64,000 bases of DNA from Calditrichota bacterium (GCA_013150955.1 JAADJD010000002.1:28425-92424); one strand, 5' to 3'; shown: positions 1 to 8,971, counted from the first letter of the stretch. The notes: generated by a model not told the origin, from the sequence alone. Program-made: numbers and translations.

Positions 1-3000
1 ACATTTTCTGCTTATATAACAGATGAATGGGGCCTTCGCATTCTAGATATTAGTAGTCCATCTGCACCTAATGAGGTAGCGTTTGTACCTACAACAGGAA
101 GATCTCATAGTGTTTACGTAAACGGTAACTATGCTTATGTAGCAGATGATTATTCTGGTCTACATATTTTTGATGTAAGCAATCCTTCAACACCAAAGGA
201 GGTAAGCTCTTTTGATACAAAAGGGTGGTCAAAAGATGTTGTTGTTAACGATGGTTACGCATATGTTGCGGATGGTGGACATGGTTTGCTCATCATTGAT
301 ATAAATGATTTATCGAATTTAATGGAAGTGGGCTTTTTTAATACAGGTGATAAAGCAGAAAATGTTTTTGTAGTTAGAAATTATGCTTATGTAGCGGATG
401 GAAATGCAGGTATGTTTATTATTGATGTCAGTAATCCTTATGAGCCTTTAGAAGTAGGCTTTATTGATACGGAAAGTTTTGCGGAAGGTGTTTTTGTCAA
501 AGGAAGCTATGCTTATATAGCGGATGAATTAGGTGGATTGCGTATCATTGATGTCAGCAATCCTTATACGCCAATAGAAGTAGGCTCTTTTGGTACGAAA
601 GATATTACTTACGATGTTTATGTCCATGATGACTATGTCTATGTTGCAGACTGGAGAGCTGGTTTACGAATTATCGATGTAAGTAATCAGTATGCGCCGT
701 TAGAAGTGGGCTTTTTTGATACGGAAGGTTTTGCGAAAGGTGTTTTTGTCAGCGGAAGCTATGCCTATGTGGCGGATTATTATGACGGTTTACGCATCAT
801 CGACATCAGTAATCCGTCTTCGCCTATAGAGGTAGGCTTTTTTAATAGAGAGGGGTATGTGGCGTATAATGTTTACGTTAATGGTAGTTACGCTTATGTC
901 GCAAATGGACTTAGTGGTTTTAGCATCATTGACGTCAGCAATCCTTCTACACCAGTGGAAGTGAGCTCGTTTAATAATATAGATAGGACAGAATGCGTTT
1001 ATGTTATTGGCAGCTATGTTTATGTTGCGGATTGGAGTTATGGGTTAACCATTATTGATATTAGCGACCCAACATCACCACAGAAGGTAGGTTTTTATGA
1101 TACTGGATGTGAGGCTAAAGGTGTTTACGTCAGTGGTAATTACGCTTATATAGCGGATGGAGATGACGGTTTATATATTTTGAAATTTAATTATCTACAA
1201 TTTGATCCATATTCATTAAAATTTAATGAGGTAAAAATTAATAATTTTAAAACTAATAAGGTTCAACTTACAAACAATTCAACAGATTCATTAACTATAG
1301 ATTCCATTTACTTTGAAGGTCAAGATTCGACTCAGTTTAGTTTTGTTTTTTATCAAAAAAATTTTATAATGGCTCCTAATCAAACAATTGATTTATCTAT
1401 TCAATTTGTCCCGCAAGCGACGGATGACAAACAAGCTACAATAAAAGTTAAAACAAATGATCGTGTATTTCCCTATTCCATTAATTTATCTGGCCATGCT
1501 TTACCAGAACATTACCAGTTAACTCTACAATCCCAAACCGGTAATGGCGCCAATTATAGCGTGTTTTCTAACGGAACCTACCTTTTTACCGGCAACGGTT
1601 CCAGATTGGAAGTGTTTAATAAATCGTCTTTACCAGATGGCGCTCCAATTAGCAGCATTACCTTACCTTCGGTTATTAAACATCTTACAGTGAGTGGCAA
1701 CAATCTGTTTGTGGCTAACTACGAAAGTGGTTTGCGGATTTTAGATATTACCGATGCCAACCAGATTCAGGAAATCGGTTATTATCTTACCGGCGGGCAC
1801 ACGGAGCAGGTGTTTATTAAAGACACGCTGGCTTTTTTAGCCGATGGGGAAAAAGGCTTGATGCTGCTCAATATTTCAAATCTACAGCAGCCGGTGCCGC
1901 AAAATATTATTCCCACCAAAGATTATACTTCCGGTGTGGTGTGTACCGAGGATTATGCTTTTGTGGCTAATGGCAAAGAGGGCCTGCTGATTCTGGATAT
2001 TCGCGATTTGCCGGTCATGACGCCAGTGGCTACCTTAAAGACCGATGGCGCCGTTAAAAAAGTGGTGGTTAATGGCAATTACGCCTACCTGGCTGACTAT
2101 TCCGGCGGTTTAAAAGTCGTGGATATTTCCGATCCGCAAAATCCGCAAATTGTCGGTTCATTAAACATTGGCAGTTATGTGGAAGATGTGGTGTTGCAGG
2201 GCAATGTGGCTTATCTGGCCGGTAGTTACAAAGGATTGCGCGTGGTGGATGTCAGTAATCCGCAAAGTCCGCTAGAAATCGGCCACTACAATCCGCAGGG
2301 CGTGTGCCGCAGCCTGGCCGTGGATGGTAACACGGTGTACATGGCCAATGATTATGACGGCGTGCGCGTGGTGGATGTAAGCACACCTTCCGCGCCCACC
2401 GAAACAGCCCATTATGCTACTGGCGGTTACACGCGCGCCCATGCGGTCCAGAACGGCAAAGCCTATGTTGCCGGATGGAACGAAGGACTTAAAATCATTG
2501 ATTTTACCAGCTCGGAAAATCCGCAAATCATTGGCACCTTTCCCACCGATTTTACCACGGAAGACGTGGCTTTGTCCGGTAATTACGCGTTTCTGGCCAA
2601 CGGCCATGAAGGCTTGAAAATTGTGGATATTTCCGATCCCCAAAATCCGGTGGAAACCGCTCATCTGGATACCGATGGCCGGGCAACGGGCATTTTTGTC
2701 AATAGTAACCTGGCTTATCTTACGGATGGCATTGACGGACTGAAAATTATTGATGTGTCCGATCCCAACAATCCAAGTTTAAAAGCCAGCTTTGCCACCA
2801 AAGATTACGCGGAAGATGTCATCGTGGACAATCAGGTGGCTTATGTCGCCGATGGGCACGGTGGTGTGCGCATTGTGGATGTTGCCAATCCGGTTCAACC
2901 AGCAGAATTGGCGGCTTATGAAGATGTTTCTTATTGTAACGCAGTGGCAAAAAACGATTCCCTGCTGTTCCTGGCCGATGGTGAAGCAGGATTCAAGATT

Positions 3001-3582
3001 CTAAACGTAAGCAATCCTTCCGCGCCGGAACTGTTGAGCTTTTTTGACACCGAAGGTTATTGTTACGCCGTCTATCCGGGGCAGGACACGCTTTACGTGG
3101 CGGACGGTGAAAACGGTTTGCTCATGTTTGATATTTCCGATCCTTCCAATCCGCAAGAAATTGCCTATTACAACACCGGCCATATTGCTCGTGATGTTTC
3201 CGTGGAAAACGGTCTGATTTACGTCTCCGACGATGCCGATGGCATGTACGTGCTCAGCTTTTCGCCGGTAACCGGAATCGAAGACAAAACGCCGCAAATC
3301 GTGAATGAATTTGTACTGGAACAAAACTTCCCCAATCCGTTCAATCCCACTACCACCATTCGCTACCGACTACCAAAGACCGTTGACGTCAAAATTGTTA
3401 TTTTTAACATACTGGGGCAAAAGGTTAAAACTCTGGTGAACCAACGGCAGGCCAGCGGGATTTACACGGTGCAATGGGATGGACGAAATCAATTTGGACA
3501 ACCGGTTTCTTCGGGACTCTATTTTTACCGCATTCAGGCCGGTAACTTTGTTCAAACCAAGAAAATGTTATTAATTCGTTAA
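1..3582 (+). CDS. LVIVD-repeat beta-propeller surface protein with T9SS-like sorting domain (5' end outside window)
   Basis: The frame is open from the first base, so the gene begins upstream and the ATG at 286 is only internal. About 9 repeats of roughly 43 residues (DVSNPxxPxEVGxF ... YAYVAD) fill nt 1-1195. A Hydin/choice-of-anchor-D-like Ig module follows at nt 1198-1510, then about 12 more diverged repeats to nt 3280. The C-terminus (nt 3290-3579) is a FlgD-like sorting domain with NFPNPFNP, LGQKV and GLYFYRI motifs. LVIVD repeats are known to form propeller-like secreted proteins, so cell-surface location is inferred. The first array is AT-rich and its repeats are closely similar, whereas the second is clearly richer in GC. 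That suggests a fusion or recent expansion. Substrate or partner is unknown. Confidence 0.9.
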   Translation, partial: TFSAYITDEWGLRILDISSPSAPNEVAFVPTTGRSHSVYVNGNYAYVADDYSGLHIFDVSNPSTPKEVSSFDTKGWSKDVVVNDGYAYVADGGHGLLIIDINDLSNLMEVGFFNTGDKAENVFVVRNYAYVADGNAGMFIIDVSNPYEPLEVGFIDTESFAEGVFVKGSYAYIADELGGLRIIDVSNPYTPIEVGSFGTKDITYDVYVHDDYVYVADWRAGLRIIDVSNQYAPLEVGFFDTEGFAKGVFVSGSYAYVADYYDGLRIIDISNPSSPIEVGFFNREGYVAYNVYVNGSYAYVANGLSGFSIIDVSNPSTPVEVSSFNNIDRTECVYVIGSYVYVADWSYGLTIIDISDPTSPQKVGFYDTGCEAKGVYVSGNYAYIADGDDGLYILKFNYLQFDPYSLKFNEVKINNFKTNKVQLTNNSTDSLTIDSIYFEGQDSTQFSFVFYQKNFIMAPNQTIDLSIQFVPQATDDKQATIKVKTNDRVFPYSINLSGHALPEHYQLTLQSQTGNGANYSVFSNGTYLFTGNGSRLEVFNKSSLPDGAPISSITLPSVIKHLTVSGNNLFVANYESGLRILDITDANQIQEIGYYLTGGHTEQVFIKDTLAFLADGEKGLMLLNISNLQQPVPQNIIPTKDYTSGVVCTEDYAFVANGKEGLLILDIRDLPVMTPVATLKTDGAVKKVVVNGNYAYLADYSGGLKVVDISDPQNPQIVGSLNIGSYVEDVVLQGNVAYLAGSYKGLRVVDVSNPQSPLEIGHYNPQGVCRSLAVDGNTVYMANDYDGVRVVDVSTPSAPTETAHYATGGYTRAHAVQNGKAYVAGWNEGLKIIDFTSSENPQIIGTFPTDFTTEDVALSGNYAFLANGHEGLKIVDISDPQNPVETAHLDTDGRATGIFVNSNLAYLTDGIDGLKIIDVSDPNNPSLKASFATKDYAEDVIVDNQVAYVADGHGGVRIVDVANPVQPAELAAYEDVSYCNAVAKNDSLLFLADGEAGFKILNVSNPSAPELLSFFDTEGYCYAVYPGQDTLYVADGENGLLMFDISDPSNPQEIAYYNTGHIARDVSVENGLIYVSDDADGMYVLSFSPVTGIEDKTPQIVNEFVLEQNFPNPFNPTTTIRYRLPKTVDVKIVIFNILGQKVKTLVNQRQASGIYTVQWDGRNQFGQPVSSGLYFYRIQAGNFVQTKKMLLIR

Positions 3583-3599
3583 AAATAAAGGTGATTAAA

Positions 3600-4274
3600 A
3601 TGATCGATCGCAGAACCTTTTTAAAAATAGGCTCGCTTTCCATTTCCTATGTTTTATTAAGTGGCGTTAAAGGATTGGTGCGAGCCGGTGTGCAGGATGT
3701 TTCTTACAAAAACCGCATGAACGACCTGACTTTAGAGAATTTTGTTGGTTACTTTCCCAATTTACGACCGCAGGCGTACTGGCACCGTTACATTGCGTTT
3801 ACCGATCCCGGTGAACAGTTGCTGTTTTCGATTGAATCGTCATCCACACAATTGCAAATCGATTATGCGGTTTCTGAAAATCCACAGGAAGCCGGAAGTT
3901 GGTTTGTGGATGTCTTTTTTCGTTCACTGGATGTGGAAAGCGAACAAACAGTAAAATTTATTTTTTCCATAAACCCGCCGATTGGGGATAATGCTGTTCC
4001 ACAATTCGAAGACCAGATTCAGCTCTATGCTAATTTTCCTAATCCTTTTAATCCCTCTACAAAGATTAGTTACTATCTTCCCAGAACCACACCGGTTAAG
4101 GGGATCGTGTACAATATGCTGGGCGAAACCGTTGCCGTACTGGTTGATGAAGTACAAAGAAGCGGACGGCACGAACTAATCTGGAATGCTGAAAACTTGC
4201 CGTCAGGAATTTACATCTTTTCATTAATAACCAATAACAGCAAAAAGACCATCAAAATGATGAGGGTAAAATAA
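3600..4274 (+). CDS. Tat-signal protein with T9SS-like C-terminal sorting domain (cassette copy 1, gene A)
   Basis: A 224-residue protein whose N-terminus, MIDRRTFLKIG followed by a hydrophobic stretch, matches a twin-arginine signal. The middle part (residues about 40-130) has a conserved block, TDPGEQLLFSIE, shared with the protein at 24451-25158. Residues about 140-224 form a sorting domain (NFPNPFNPSTKISYYLP, LPSGIYIF). ATG 3600 is chosen because AAAGGTG just upstream acts as ribosome-binding site; the in-frame GTG at 3591 is part of that site. It lies 17 nt after the LVIVD gene and 1 nt before gene B, so the three are probably one operon. Function of the middle domain is not recognised. 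It is predicted to be exported and surface-anchored. Confidence 0.85.
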   Translation: MIDRRTFLKIGSLSISYVLLSGVKGLVRAGVQDVSYKNRMNDLTLENFVGYFPNLRPQAYWHRYIAFTDPGEQLLFSIESSSTQLQIDYAVSENPQEAGSWFVDVFFRSLDVESEQTVKFIFSINPPIGDNAVPQFEDQIQLYANFPNPFNPSTKISYYLPRTTPVKGIVYNMLGETVAVLVDEVQRSGRHELIWNAENLPSGIYIFSLITNNSKKTIKMMRVK

Positions 4275-4275
4275 A

Positions 4276-5079
4276 ATGGCCAAACAAATGATTGACGAAG
4301 CTAATTTTTCCATTGAGCTGCCAGAAAATATTTCGACGTTAAAAATAAAACACCATGCGGTTCAATATTCTGTGGTTGGCAAACCGCTTACGATTTATCT
4401 TAATAATAGTGAAAGAAATGCGAATTTGTGGAAAATCCCGGACGAGATGCCGGATTGGTACAGTAGCAATCTGGAAAAATTGGAAATAAATCTTGAAAAT
4501 GGGAAAATTTACTCCAGAGCAATTATTGAAGAAGAATTGGATGGTGACTTAGCCGAAGGCCAGGAATATTATATTCGTTATTTTCTAAAAACTAGTGAAA
4601 GCTCTGGAATCATTGGCGAAGTAGTTGATGAAATTGATCGTTACTTGATTAAATTTAAAATTGACTATATTGATAATGAAAACTCCCAGTCCATTGAATT
4701 CTTTGTTCCAAACTCGGTTTACAAATATTTGCTTGGCTTTGATATTTCACAACCTGTAATGTGGGTCAGCAATTTAGTACTTGAGCCACCAACAACCACT
4801 CCATCTGACCCGGAGGATGATCCATTTACACGATTTTTCCATCGTCTTTATAACTTGATTATTACTGGTGAATCGTCACCTGTTACAGGAGATCCCTGGC
4901 AAATTCTTGCTTACTCAAAAATTATTAACCGAAATACACCAAGAAACTATAGTGAAGATTTAAATCCTTTTATTGAGAATGATTTGGCCTTAATTAAAAA
5001 TATTTCTGAACCCGATGTGTTAAATCATGATTCACTTTACCCAACAAGGGTGAGTGCAATATTTGAGAGTTTTGGATAG
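4276..5079 (+). CDS. Unrecognised partner protein with DDPFTRFF motif (cassette copy 1, gene B)
   Basis: A 267-residue protein without signal peptide or membrane segment. I do not recognise the family. It is clearly homologous along most of its length to the protein at 23619-24440. Shared blocks are EGQEYYIRY, VVDEIDRYLI, VPNSVYKYLLGFD, a PSDPEDDPFTRFFHRLY core near residues 175-193, KIINRNTP and a DxLYPT end. Start ATG 4276 follows gene A directly (stop TAA at 4272-4274). The same A-B order occurs in both copies, so the two products probably work together, perhaps as a chaperone or cargo partner of the exported protein; that is inference. The local sequence is AT-rich compared with the second copy. 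Confidence 0.8.
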   Translation: MAKQMIDEANFSIELPENISTLKIKHHAVQYSVVGKPLTIYLNNSERNANLWKIPDEMPDWYSSNLEKLEINLENGKIYSRAIIEEELDGDLAEGQEYYIRYFLKTSESSGIIGEVVDEIDRYLIKFKIDYIDNENSQSIEFFVPNSVYKYLLGFDISQPVMWVSNLVLEPPTTTPSDPEDDPFTRFFHRLYNLIITGESSPVTGDPWQILAYSKIINRNTPRNYSEDLNPFIENDLALIKNISEPDVLNHDSLYPTRVSAIFESFG

Positions 5080-5095
5080 AAATTGAATTTTATTT

Positions 5096-5267
5096 AAACC
5101 CAGATTATGCAATAGCCTACGAATTACACGAATTAAAACGAATAAGAATAATAAAATCCATTTGATAATATCTGGATGAAAATGTGTTTTATGGTTTATT
5201 CACGATTTTGTAGATATTTTTTGGTTTCATTCGTGTGATTCGCGGTTTAATGCATTATTTTGGTTAA
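5096..5267. repeat. Dispersed ~170-bp inverted-end repeat, copy R1 (forward)
   Basis: This is the reference copy of a family seen at least nine times in the window. One end reads AACCCAGATTATGCAATAG, followed by CGAATTACACGAAT. The other end, read as its complement, is AACCCAAATAATGCATTAA followed by CGCGAATCACACGAAT, so the ends are imperfect inverted repeats of about 37 bp. The centre carries ATCTGGATGAAAATG and a CGATTTTGTAGATATTTTT block. It has no coding potential and starts just after the stop codon of the preceding gene. It resembles a MITE or a large REP-type element. Confidence 0.85.
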
Positions 5268-5395
5268 ATTGCAATTATTAATTGGAGTAGATTTTTTTTC
5301 TGAAATTATTTACCATGTTAATCATAGGTTTATTAAGATTTGGTAGTGCGTTCGGGAGTTTTTTTAATTTTACCCTGATAAAATCAGGACAACTA

Positions 5396-6180
5396 TATTC
5401 CTTCCCATTCATAAAGGATGGGGAGCGACCAAAAATCGAAAATTAAAAATCCGCAATCAGAAATCCGCAATTCCACTCCTCATTAGGAACACGCCCACCC
5501 AACGCGTTGATCCAATTCGTAAATTGAATTTCCCTGGCTATCTTTGCCCTACAGGCAAAGCAGGGTATCGCTGTTGGGGTTTCGTGTCCCCACGCGTTGC
5601 GTGGGGCTAACCTCTTTTTGCCCTTCGGGCAAATCGTTTCCACCAATGGCCCCACCTTCCGGAACGTAAACTCAGACCTCAGACCTCCATCCCGGAAATT
5701 TGCCCCCAAATTCGCAATCCGACATCCGAAATCCCAACCCCCTTCCGCCCCACAGGGGCACAATACGGTAGCCCGGAGCAACGCTCCGGGGATCGGAGAG
5801 ATTCACCAAAAAACACATGCGCCCTGTAAGGGCATAATCACAAACAAATGTGGCAACAACCTGAAACCGTCCCCCAGATTCGAAATCCGAAATCCAAAAT
5901 CCAAAATCCAAAATCATTTCCGGTTGTCCTTCAGACAACGCGGTGGGAATGATGGTGGCGCCATATATACTCCACGCGTTGCGTGGGGCTAACCTCTGTT
6001 TGCCCTTCGGGCAAATCGTCTCCACAGATAGCCATGTGGTTTCAATCCGGCCGGATGGTGTCCAATTATGAATCCAGTTTACATCCCCAGTAAATTCCCC
6101 TCTAAATCCAAAATTCGAAATCCGCAATCCGAAATCCGAAATTCACAATCCGTAATTTCCAAACATTCATTTGATTTCTG
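5396..6180. repeat. Gene-free mosaic of short palindromes and AATCCGAAATCC tracts
   Basis: No convincing gene is present. Short hairpins with 2-5 base loops recur: CACGCGTTGCGTGG, TTTGCCCTTCGGGCAAA, GCCCTGTAAGGGC, CCCGGAGCAACGCTCCGGG. A block of about 54 bp (CACGCGTTGCGTGG ... GGGCAAATCG) occurs twice, at 5590-5643 and 5972-6025. Between them lie degenerate tracts of the type AAATCCGAAATCCAAAATCC (about 5431-5475, 5697-5737, 5876-5920 and 6107-6158). The open frames across this stretch are by-products of the repeats. Confidence 0.75.
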
Positions 6181-6216
6181 GAGAACATGCGATGAAGTTG
6201 GAACCAGAATGTAAGA

Positions 6217-6263
6217 AACCCGTGTTATCCCGACAGGAGTCGGGACGTCCTAAACCCCTTCGA
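6217..6263 (-). pseudogene. tRNA-Glu remnant, copy 2 (distal)
   Basis: Read on the minus strand, this stretch keeps the D-arm side (AAGGGGTTTAGGACG) and part of the T-arm (CACGGGTTT) of the tRNA-Glu at 6440-6512. The anticodon arm is replaced by the palindrome TCCCGACTCCTGTCGGGA, and both acceptor strands are gone. It is not expected to give a functional tRNA. Confidence 0.6.
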
Positions 6264-6282
6264 CTCTCTGGGTAAAAAGAAA

Positions 6283-6304
6283 GCCCGAAGGTTGTCCTTC
6301 GGGC
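6283..6304 (-). terminator. Rho-independent terminator behind the tRNA-Glu remnant
   Basis: The stem GCCCGAAGG/CCTTCGGGC has a 4-base loop. On the minus strand it is followed by TTTCTTTTT. It sits 8 bases beyond the remnant at 6313-6375, in the same arrangement as tRNA-Glu and its terminator. Confidence 0.7.
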
Positions 6305-6312
6305 ATATATCG

Positions 6313-6375
6313 TAGCGCGTACGGGATTCGAAGCCGTGTTATCCCGACAGGAGTCGGGACGTCCTAAACCCCTTC
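6313..6375 (-). pseudogene. tRNA-Glu remnant, copy 1
   Basis: The 3' acceptor strand and T-arm of the intact tRNA-Glu are kept (TAGCGCGTACGGGATTCGAA on the plus strand) apart from one base (GAAGCC instead of GAACCC). The D-arm side AAGGGGTTTAGGACG is also kept. The anticodon arm is exchanged for the palindrome TCCCGACTCCTGTCGGGA and the 5' acceptor strand is lost. The following terminator is retained, so this looks like a decayed tandem duplicate of tRNA plus terminator. Confidence 0.7.
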
Positions 6376-6407
6376 TAAAGCATCCCTCATTCCTGCCTGT
6401 AAAAAAT

Positions 6408-6433
6408 AGGCCCACCTTTATTTTGGTGGGCCT
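6408..6433 (-). terminator. Rho-independent terminator of tRNA-Glu
   Basis: The stem AGGCCCACC/GGTGGGCCT has an 8-base loop and is followed on the minus strand by ATTTTTT. It begins 7 bases after the tRNA-Glu 3' end. Confidence 0.85.
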
Positions 6434-6439
6434 TAATTG

Positions 6440-6512
6440 TAGCGCGTACGGGATTCGAACCCGTGTTACCGGCGTGAGAGGCCGGCGTCCTAAACCCCTA
6501 GACGAACGCGCC
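6440..6512 (-). tRNA. tRNA-Glu (anticodon CTC)
   Basis: On the minus strand the acceptor GGCGCGT pairs with ACGCGCT. The anticodon arm is CCGGC-CTCTCAC-GCCGG with anticodon CTC, which reads GAG. The T-arm contains GGTTCGAATCC. CCA is not encoded. It probably shares a transcript with tRNA-Arg upstream and ends at the terminator 6408-6433. Confidence 0.95.
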
Positions 6513-6520
6513 ATTTATCG

Positions 6521-6594
6521 TACGCCCGGAGGGAGTCGAACCCCCAACCCTCGGATCCGAAGTCCGATGCTCTATCCAGTTGAGCTACGGGCGC
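6521..6594 (-). tRNA. tRNA-Arg (anticodon TCG)
   Basis: On the minus strand the acceptor GCGCCCG pairs with CGGGCGT (one G-U pair). The D-arm is GCTCAACTGGATAGAGC. The anticodon arm TCGGA-CTTCGGA-TCCGA gives anticodon TCG for arginine CGA codons. The T-arm is GGGGGTTCGACTCCC. CCA is not encoded. Only 8 bases separate it from tRNA-Glu. Confidence 0.93.
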
Positions 6595-6688
6595 ATCTCC
6601 TAAAAATCGGCTTCAAATTTAATGGGCATCGTGCATTAAATCAACCCACAAATGCAAATCCCAAAGCCTTCAAGCCTATTCATAAAAT

Positions 6689-6712
6689 AGGCCTTCCTGA
6701 ATCGGAAGGCCT
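6689..6712 (-). terminator. Terminator of the ferredoxin gene
   Basis: The hairpin AGGCCTTCC/GGAAGGCCT has a 6-base loop. On the minus strand it is followed by ATTTTATG, 26 bases after the ferredoxin stop codon. Confidence 0.65.
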
Positions 6713-6738
6713 CTCTTCTTTCAAAGATAAAATCAAAA

Positions 6739-7029
6739 TTAAGGTTCCAGTCCAAATCGCTTGTAATTAATCGCTATATACTCTTTCCACTTATCGGGAA
6801 CTTCATCCTCAGGGAAAATGGCTTCCACCGGACACTCAGGTTCACAGGCACCGCAATCAATGCATTCTTCGGGATGGATATACAACATTTCATTCGCTGC
6901 GCGCATTTTTTCTTTGTCTTCATCGCTTAAGGTATACCCTTCAGCGGGATAAATACAATCCACCGGACAAACCTCCACACAAGCCGTATCGCAAACCCCG
7001 CGGCATGGTTCGGTGATGATGTAAGCCAT
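6739..7029 (-). CDS. Ferredoxin with two Fe-S clusters (FdxA type)
   Basis: A 96-residue cytoplasmic electron carrier. Nine cysteines are at C9, C13, C17, C21 and C25, then C56, C59, C62 and C66 ([12 protein letters not shown]). A loop of about 30 residues lies between the two cluster motifs. The pattern fits FdxA-like 7Fe/8Fe ferredoxins common in the FCB group. Exact cluster content (3Fe-4S plus 4Fe-4S or two 4Fe-4S) cannot be fixed from sequence alone. The start is supported by AAGGAGG 8 bases upstream. It is monocistronic with its own terminator. Aspartase, on the same strand upstream, is not obviously linked in function. Confidence 0.92.
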   Translation of the reverse strand: MAYIITEPCRGVCDTACVEVCPVDCIYPAEGYTLSDEDKEKMRAANEMLYIHPEECIDCGACEPECPVEAIFPEDEVPDKWKEYIAINYKRFGLEP

Positions 7030-7125
7030 AATTCATTCCTCCTTGGATTTTGGTAATTAATGGTGAACTAACTTAAATAAAAAATAAAAAATTATCCACA
7101 GAAAATTTCCTTTTTAAGCCCCGGT

Positions 7126-8523
7126 TTAATCACCCGGTTCCCGGGTTAATCGTTCCAGATTAAATAGTTCCTCCATCTGGTTATCGGAGAGAATCCTTTT
7201 TTCGCGAACGATTTGTTGAATGGATTTGCCAGTGCGCAACGATTCTTTGACAATTTCCGCGGCGTTCAGGTAACCCACAATGGGATTCAGAATGGTTCCC
7301 AGCGCAGTTGTGCGTTCCGCATAGGCCCGGCATTGCTCCTCATTGGCCTGAATGCCCTGGATGCCCTTTTCCGTAAACACAGGCAGAAAATTGATTAGCA
7401 AACGAAAACTTTGCAAAATGTTGTGGGCCATGAGGGGCATCATCACGTTCAGTTCCAGCTGGCCTGCCTGAATGGCATACGCTATTGCCGTATCGTTGCC
7501 AATGATTTGAAAGCCAATCATATTTAAACATTCGGCAAGTACGGGATTAACTTTCCCCGGCATGATGGAGGAGCCGGGTTGAACGGCCGGCAGCTGAATT
7601 TCGTTCAGTCCGGTTGCCGGGCCAGAAGCCATCAAGCGCAAATCATTGGCCAGTCGGATCAACTCCAGTGCCAGCGCACGCAACGCTGCCGAAACCCATC
7701 CCACCGCCTGCCGACTGGCCATGGCTTCCCGTAAATCCTGTGCTGGGCGAACAGGGAAGCCGCTTATGGCTTGCAGATGCTGTATGACCCGGCTTCGGTA
7801 ACCGGGCAATGTATTCACTCCGGTTCCTACTGCTGTGCCCCCAATGGCCAATTCCAGTAGCTCTTCACAGCTTCGGCCGATTGCCCTAACCGATCGCTCG
7901 AATGCAACGGCATAAGCCCGAAATTCCTGTCCCAGGCGGATGGGGAGCGCATCCTGCAGATGCGTGCGTCCGGCTTTGATGATGCGATCCAATTGATTGG
8001 CTTTGGCGTTCAATGCGTCAATGAGTTGCTGCAAAACCGGCTCCAGCTCCCGCCAGAGGATTAACGTGGCCAGATGCAGGGCCGTGGGGAAAGTATCGTT
8101 GGTGGATTGCCCATAATTCACATGATCGTTTGGACTCAAATAGGCATAGTCTCCCCGGGGACGTCCCAGAATTTCCAGGGCCCGATTGGCGATCACCTCG
8201 TTGACGTTCATGTGAAAACTGGTTCCTGCACCGGCCTGGAACACATCCACCACAAACTGATCCAGAAACCGGCCTTCCAGAATTTCCGTTGCCGCCTGGC
8301 AAATGGCGCTGGCCCGCTCAGCATCGATGGCGCCCAGTTCCTGATTGGCCAGACAGGCGGCTTTTTTAATCATGGCGTACGCCCGGATGAATGCTGGATC
8401 GGCTCGCAGACCACTAACTGGAAAATTTTCCAGCGCCCGCTGGGTTTGAATGCCGTAATAGGCTTCCGCGGGAATGGGCTTCTCGCCCAGACTATCCCGT
8501 TCGATGCGTGTTTTTTTGGCCAT
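7126..8523 (-). CDS. aspA: Aspartate ammonia-lyase
   Basis: A 465-residue member of the fumarase/aspartase superfamily that deaminates L-aspartate to fumarate and ammonia in the cytoplasm. Signature regions are YYGIQTQRALENFP near residue 23, QAGAGTSFHMNVNEVIANRA near 100, the TH motif in GRTHLQDA, and the flexible SS loop GSSIMPGKVNP near 320, which contains the catalytic serine. The QAGAGTS block and the N-terminal pattern favour aspartase over class II fumarase. ATG 8523 is chosen rather than the longer frame because it matches the family start and has GGGAG upstream. The gene is transcribed away from the sigma operon. Confidence 0.9.
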   Translation of the reverse strand: MAKKTRIERDSLGEKPIPAEAYYGIQTQRALENFPVSGLRADPAFIRAYAMIKKAACLANQELGAIDAERASAICQAATEILEGRFLDQFVVDVFQAGAGTSFHMNVNEVIANRALEILGRPRGDYAYLSPNDHVNYGQSTNDTFPTALHLATLILWRELEPVLQQLIDALNAKANQLDRIIKAGRTHLQDALPIRLGQEFRAYAVAFERSVRAIGRSCEELLELAIGGTAVGTGVNTLPGYRSRVIQHLQAISGFPVRPAQDLREAMASRQAVGWVSAALRALALELIRLANDLRLMASGPATGLNEIQLPAVQPGSSIMPGKVNPVLAECLNMIGFQIIGNDTAIAYAIQAGQLELNVMMPLMAHNILQSFRLLINFLPVFTEKGIQGIQANEEQCRAYAERTTALGTILNPIVGYLNAAEIVKESLRTGKSIQQIVREKRILSDNQMEELFNLERLTREPGD

Positions 8524-8684
8524 GGGCTGCTCCCAATTATGATTCGATGAAATATGATATCGCCCCGCCGATAAATACAAGCGTTTGTTCTGGATTGGTG
8601 AAGGATTCCTGAACAAAAGGTCTGCTCATCTGGAAGGAATCCCGATAGGTGAACACTTCCCATTTTTTAAGTAAACACCTGATA

Positions 8685-8852
8685 AACCCAAATAAAGCGT
8701 TAAACCACGAATCACGCGAATGAATTCGAAAAAAATCAACAAGGTAGCGAATATATCCGGGAAAACATTTTCATCCAGATAGAATCCAGCGCATTTTATT
8801 ATTTTTATTGGTGTTAATTCGTGTAATTCGTAGGCTAATTCGTAATCTGGGA
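8685..8852. repeat. Dispersed ~170-bp repeat, copy R2 (reverse)
   Basis: Reverse orientation of the R1 family: it starts AACCCAAATAAAGCGTTAAACC and ends CGTAATCTGGG, with CATTTTCATCCAGATAG in the centre. It lies in the divergent gap between aspA and the sigma gene. The rest of 8524-8970 shows no gene. Confidence 0.85.
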
Positions 8853-8971
8853 TAAATAAAAAGTACCCTGGAAATGACTGAAAACCAGGATCAGGAAAAA
8901 TTGTGCCGGCCGATTGGCTCGAATGGATCCGTGTTCGATGGTTCCTGTGTTTAATCCAATTTTAAAATTTG

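Noticed and set aside
2272-2664. 130-codon frame on the minus strand
   Set aside because: It is the antisense shadow of the LVIVD repeats, with periodic composition imposed by the real gene.
5443-6127. Open frames of 112-151 codons on both strands in the palindrome mosaic
   Set aside because: They read through duplicated hairpins and AATCCG tracts, have no ribosome-binding site or recognisable motif, and overlap each other on both strands.
6167-6770. Open frames of 115 and 144 codons over the tRNA genes
   Set aside because: They translate tRNA-Glu, tRNA-Arg and their remnants, a well-known source of false gene calls.
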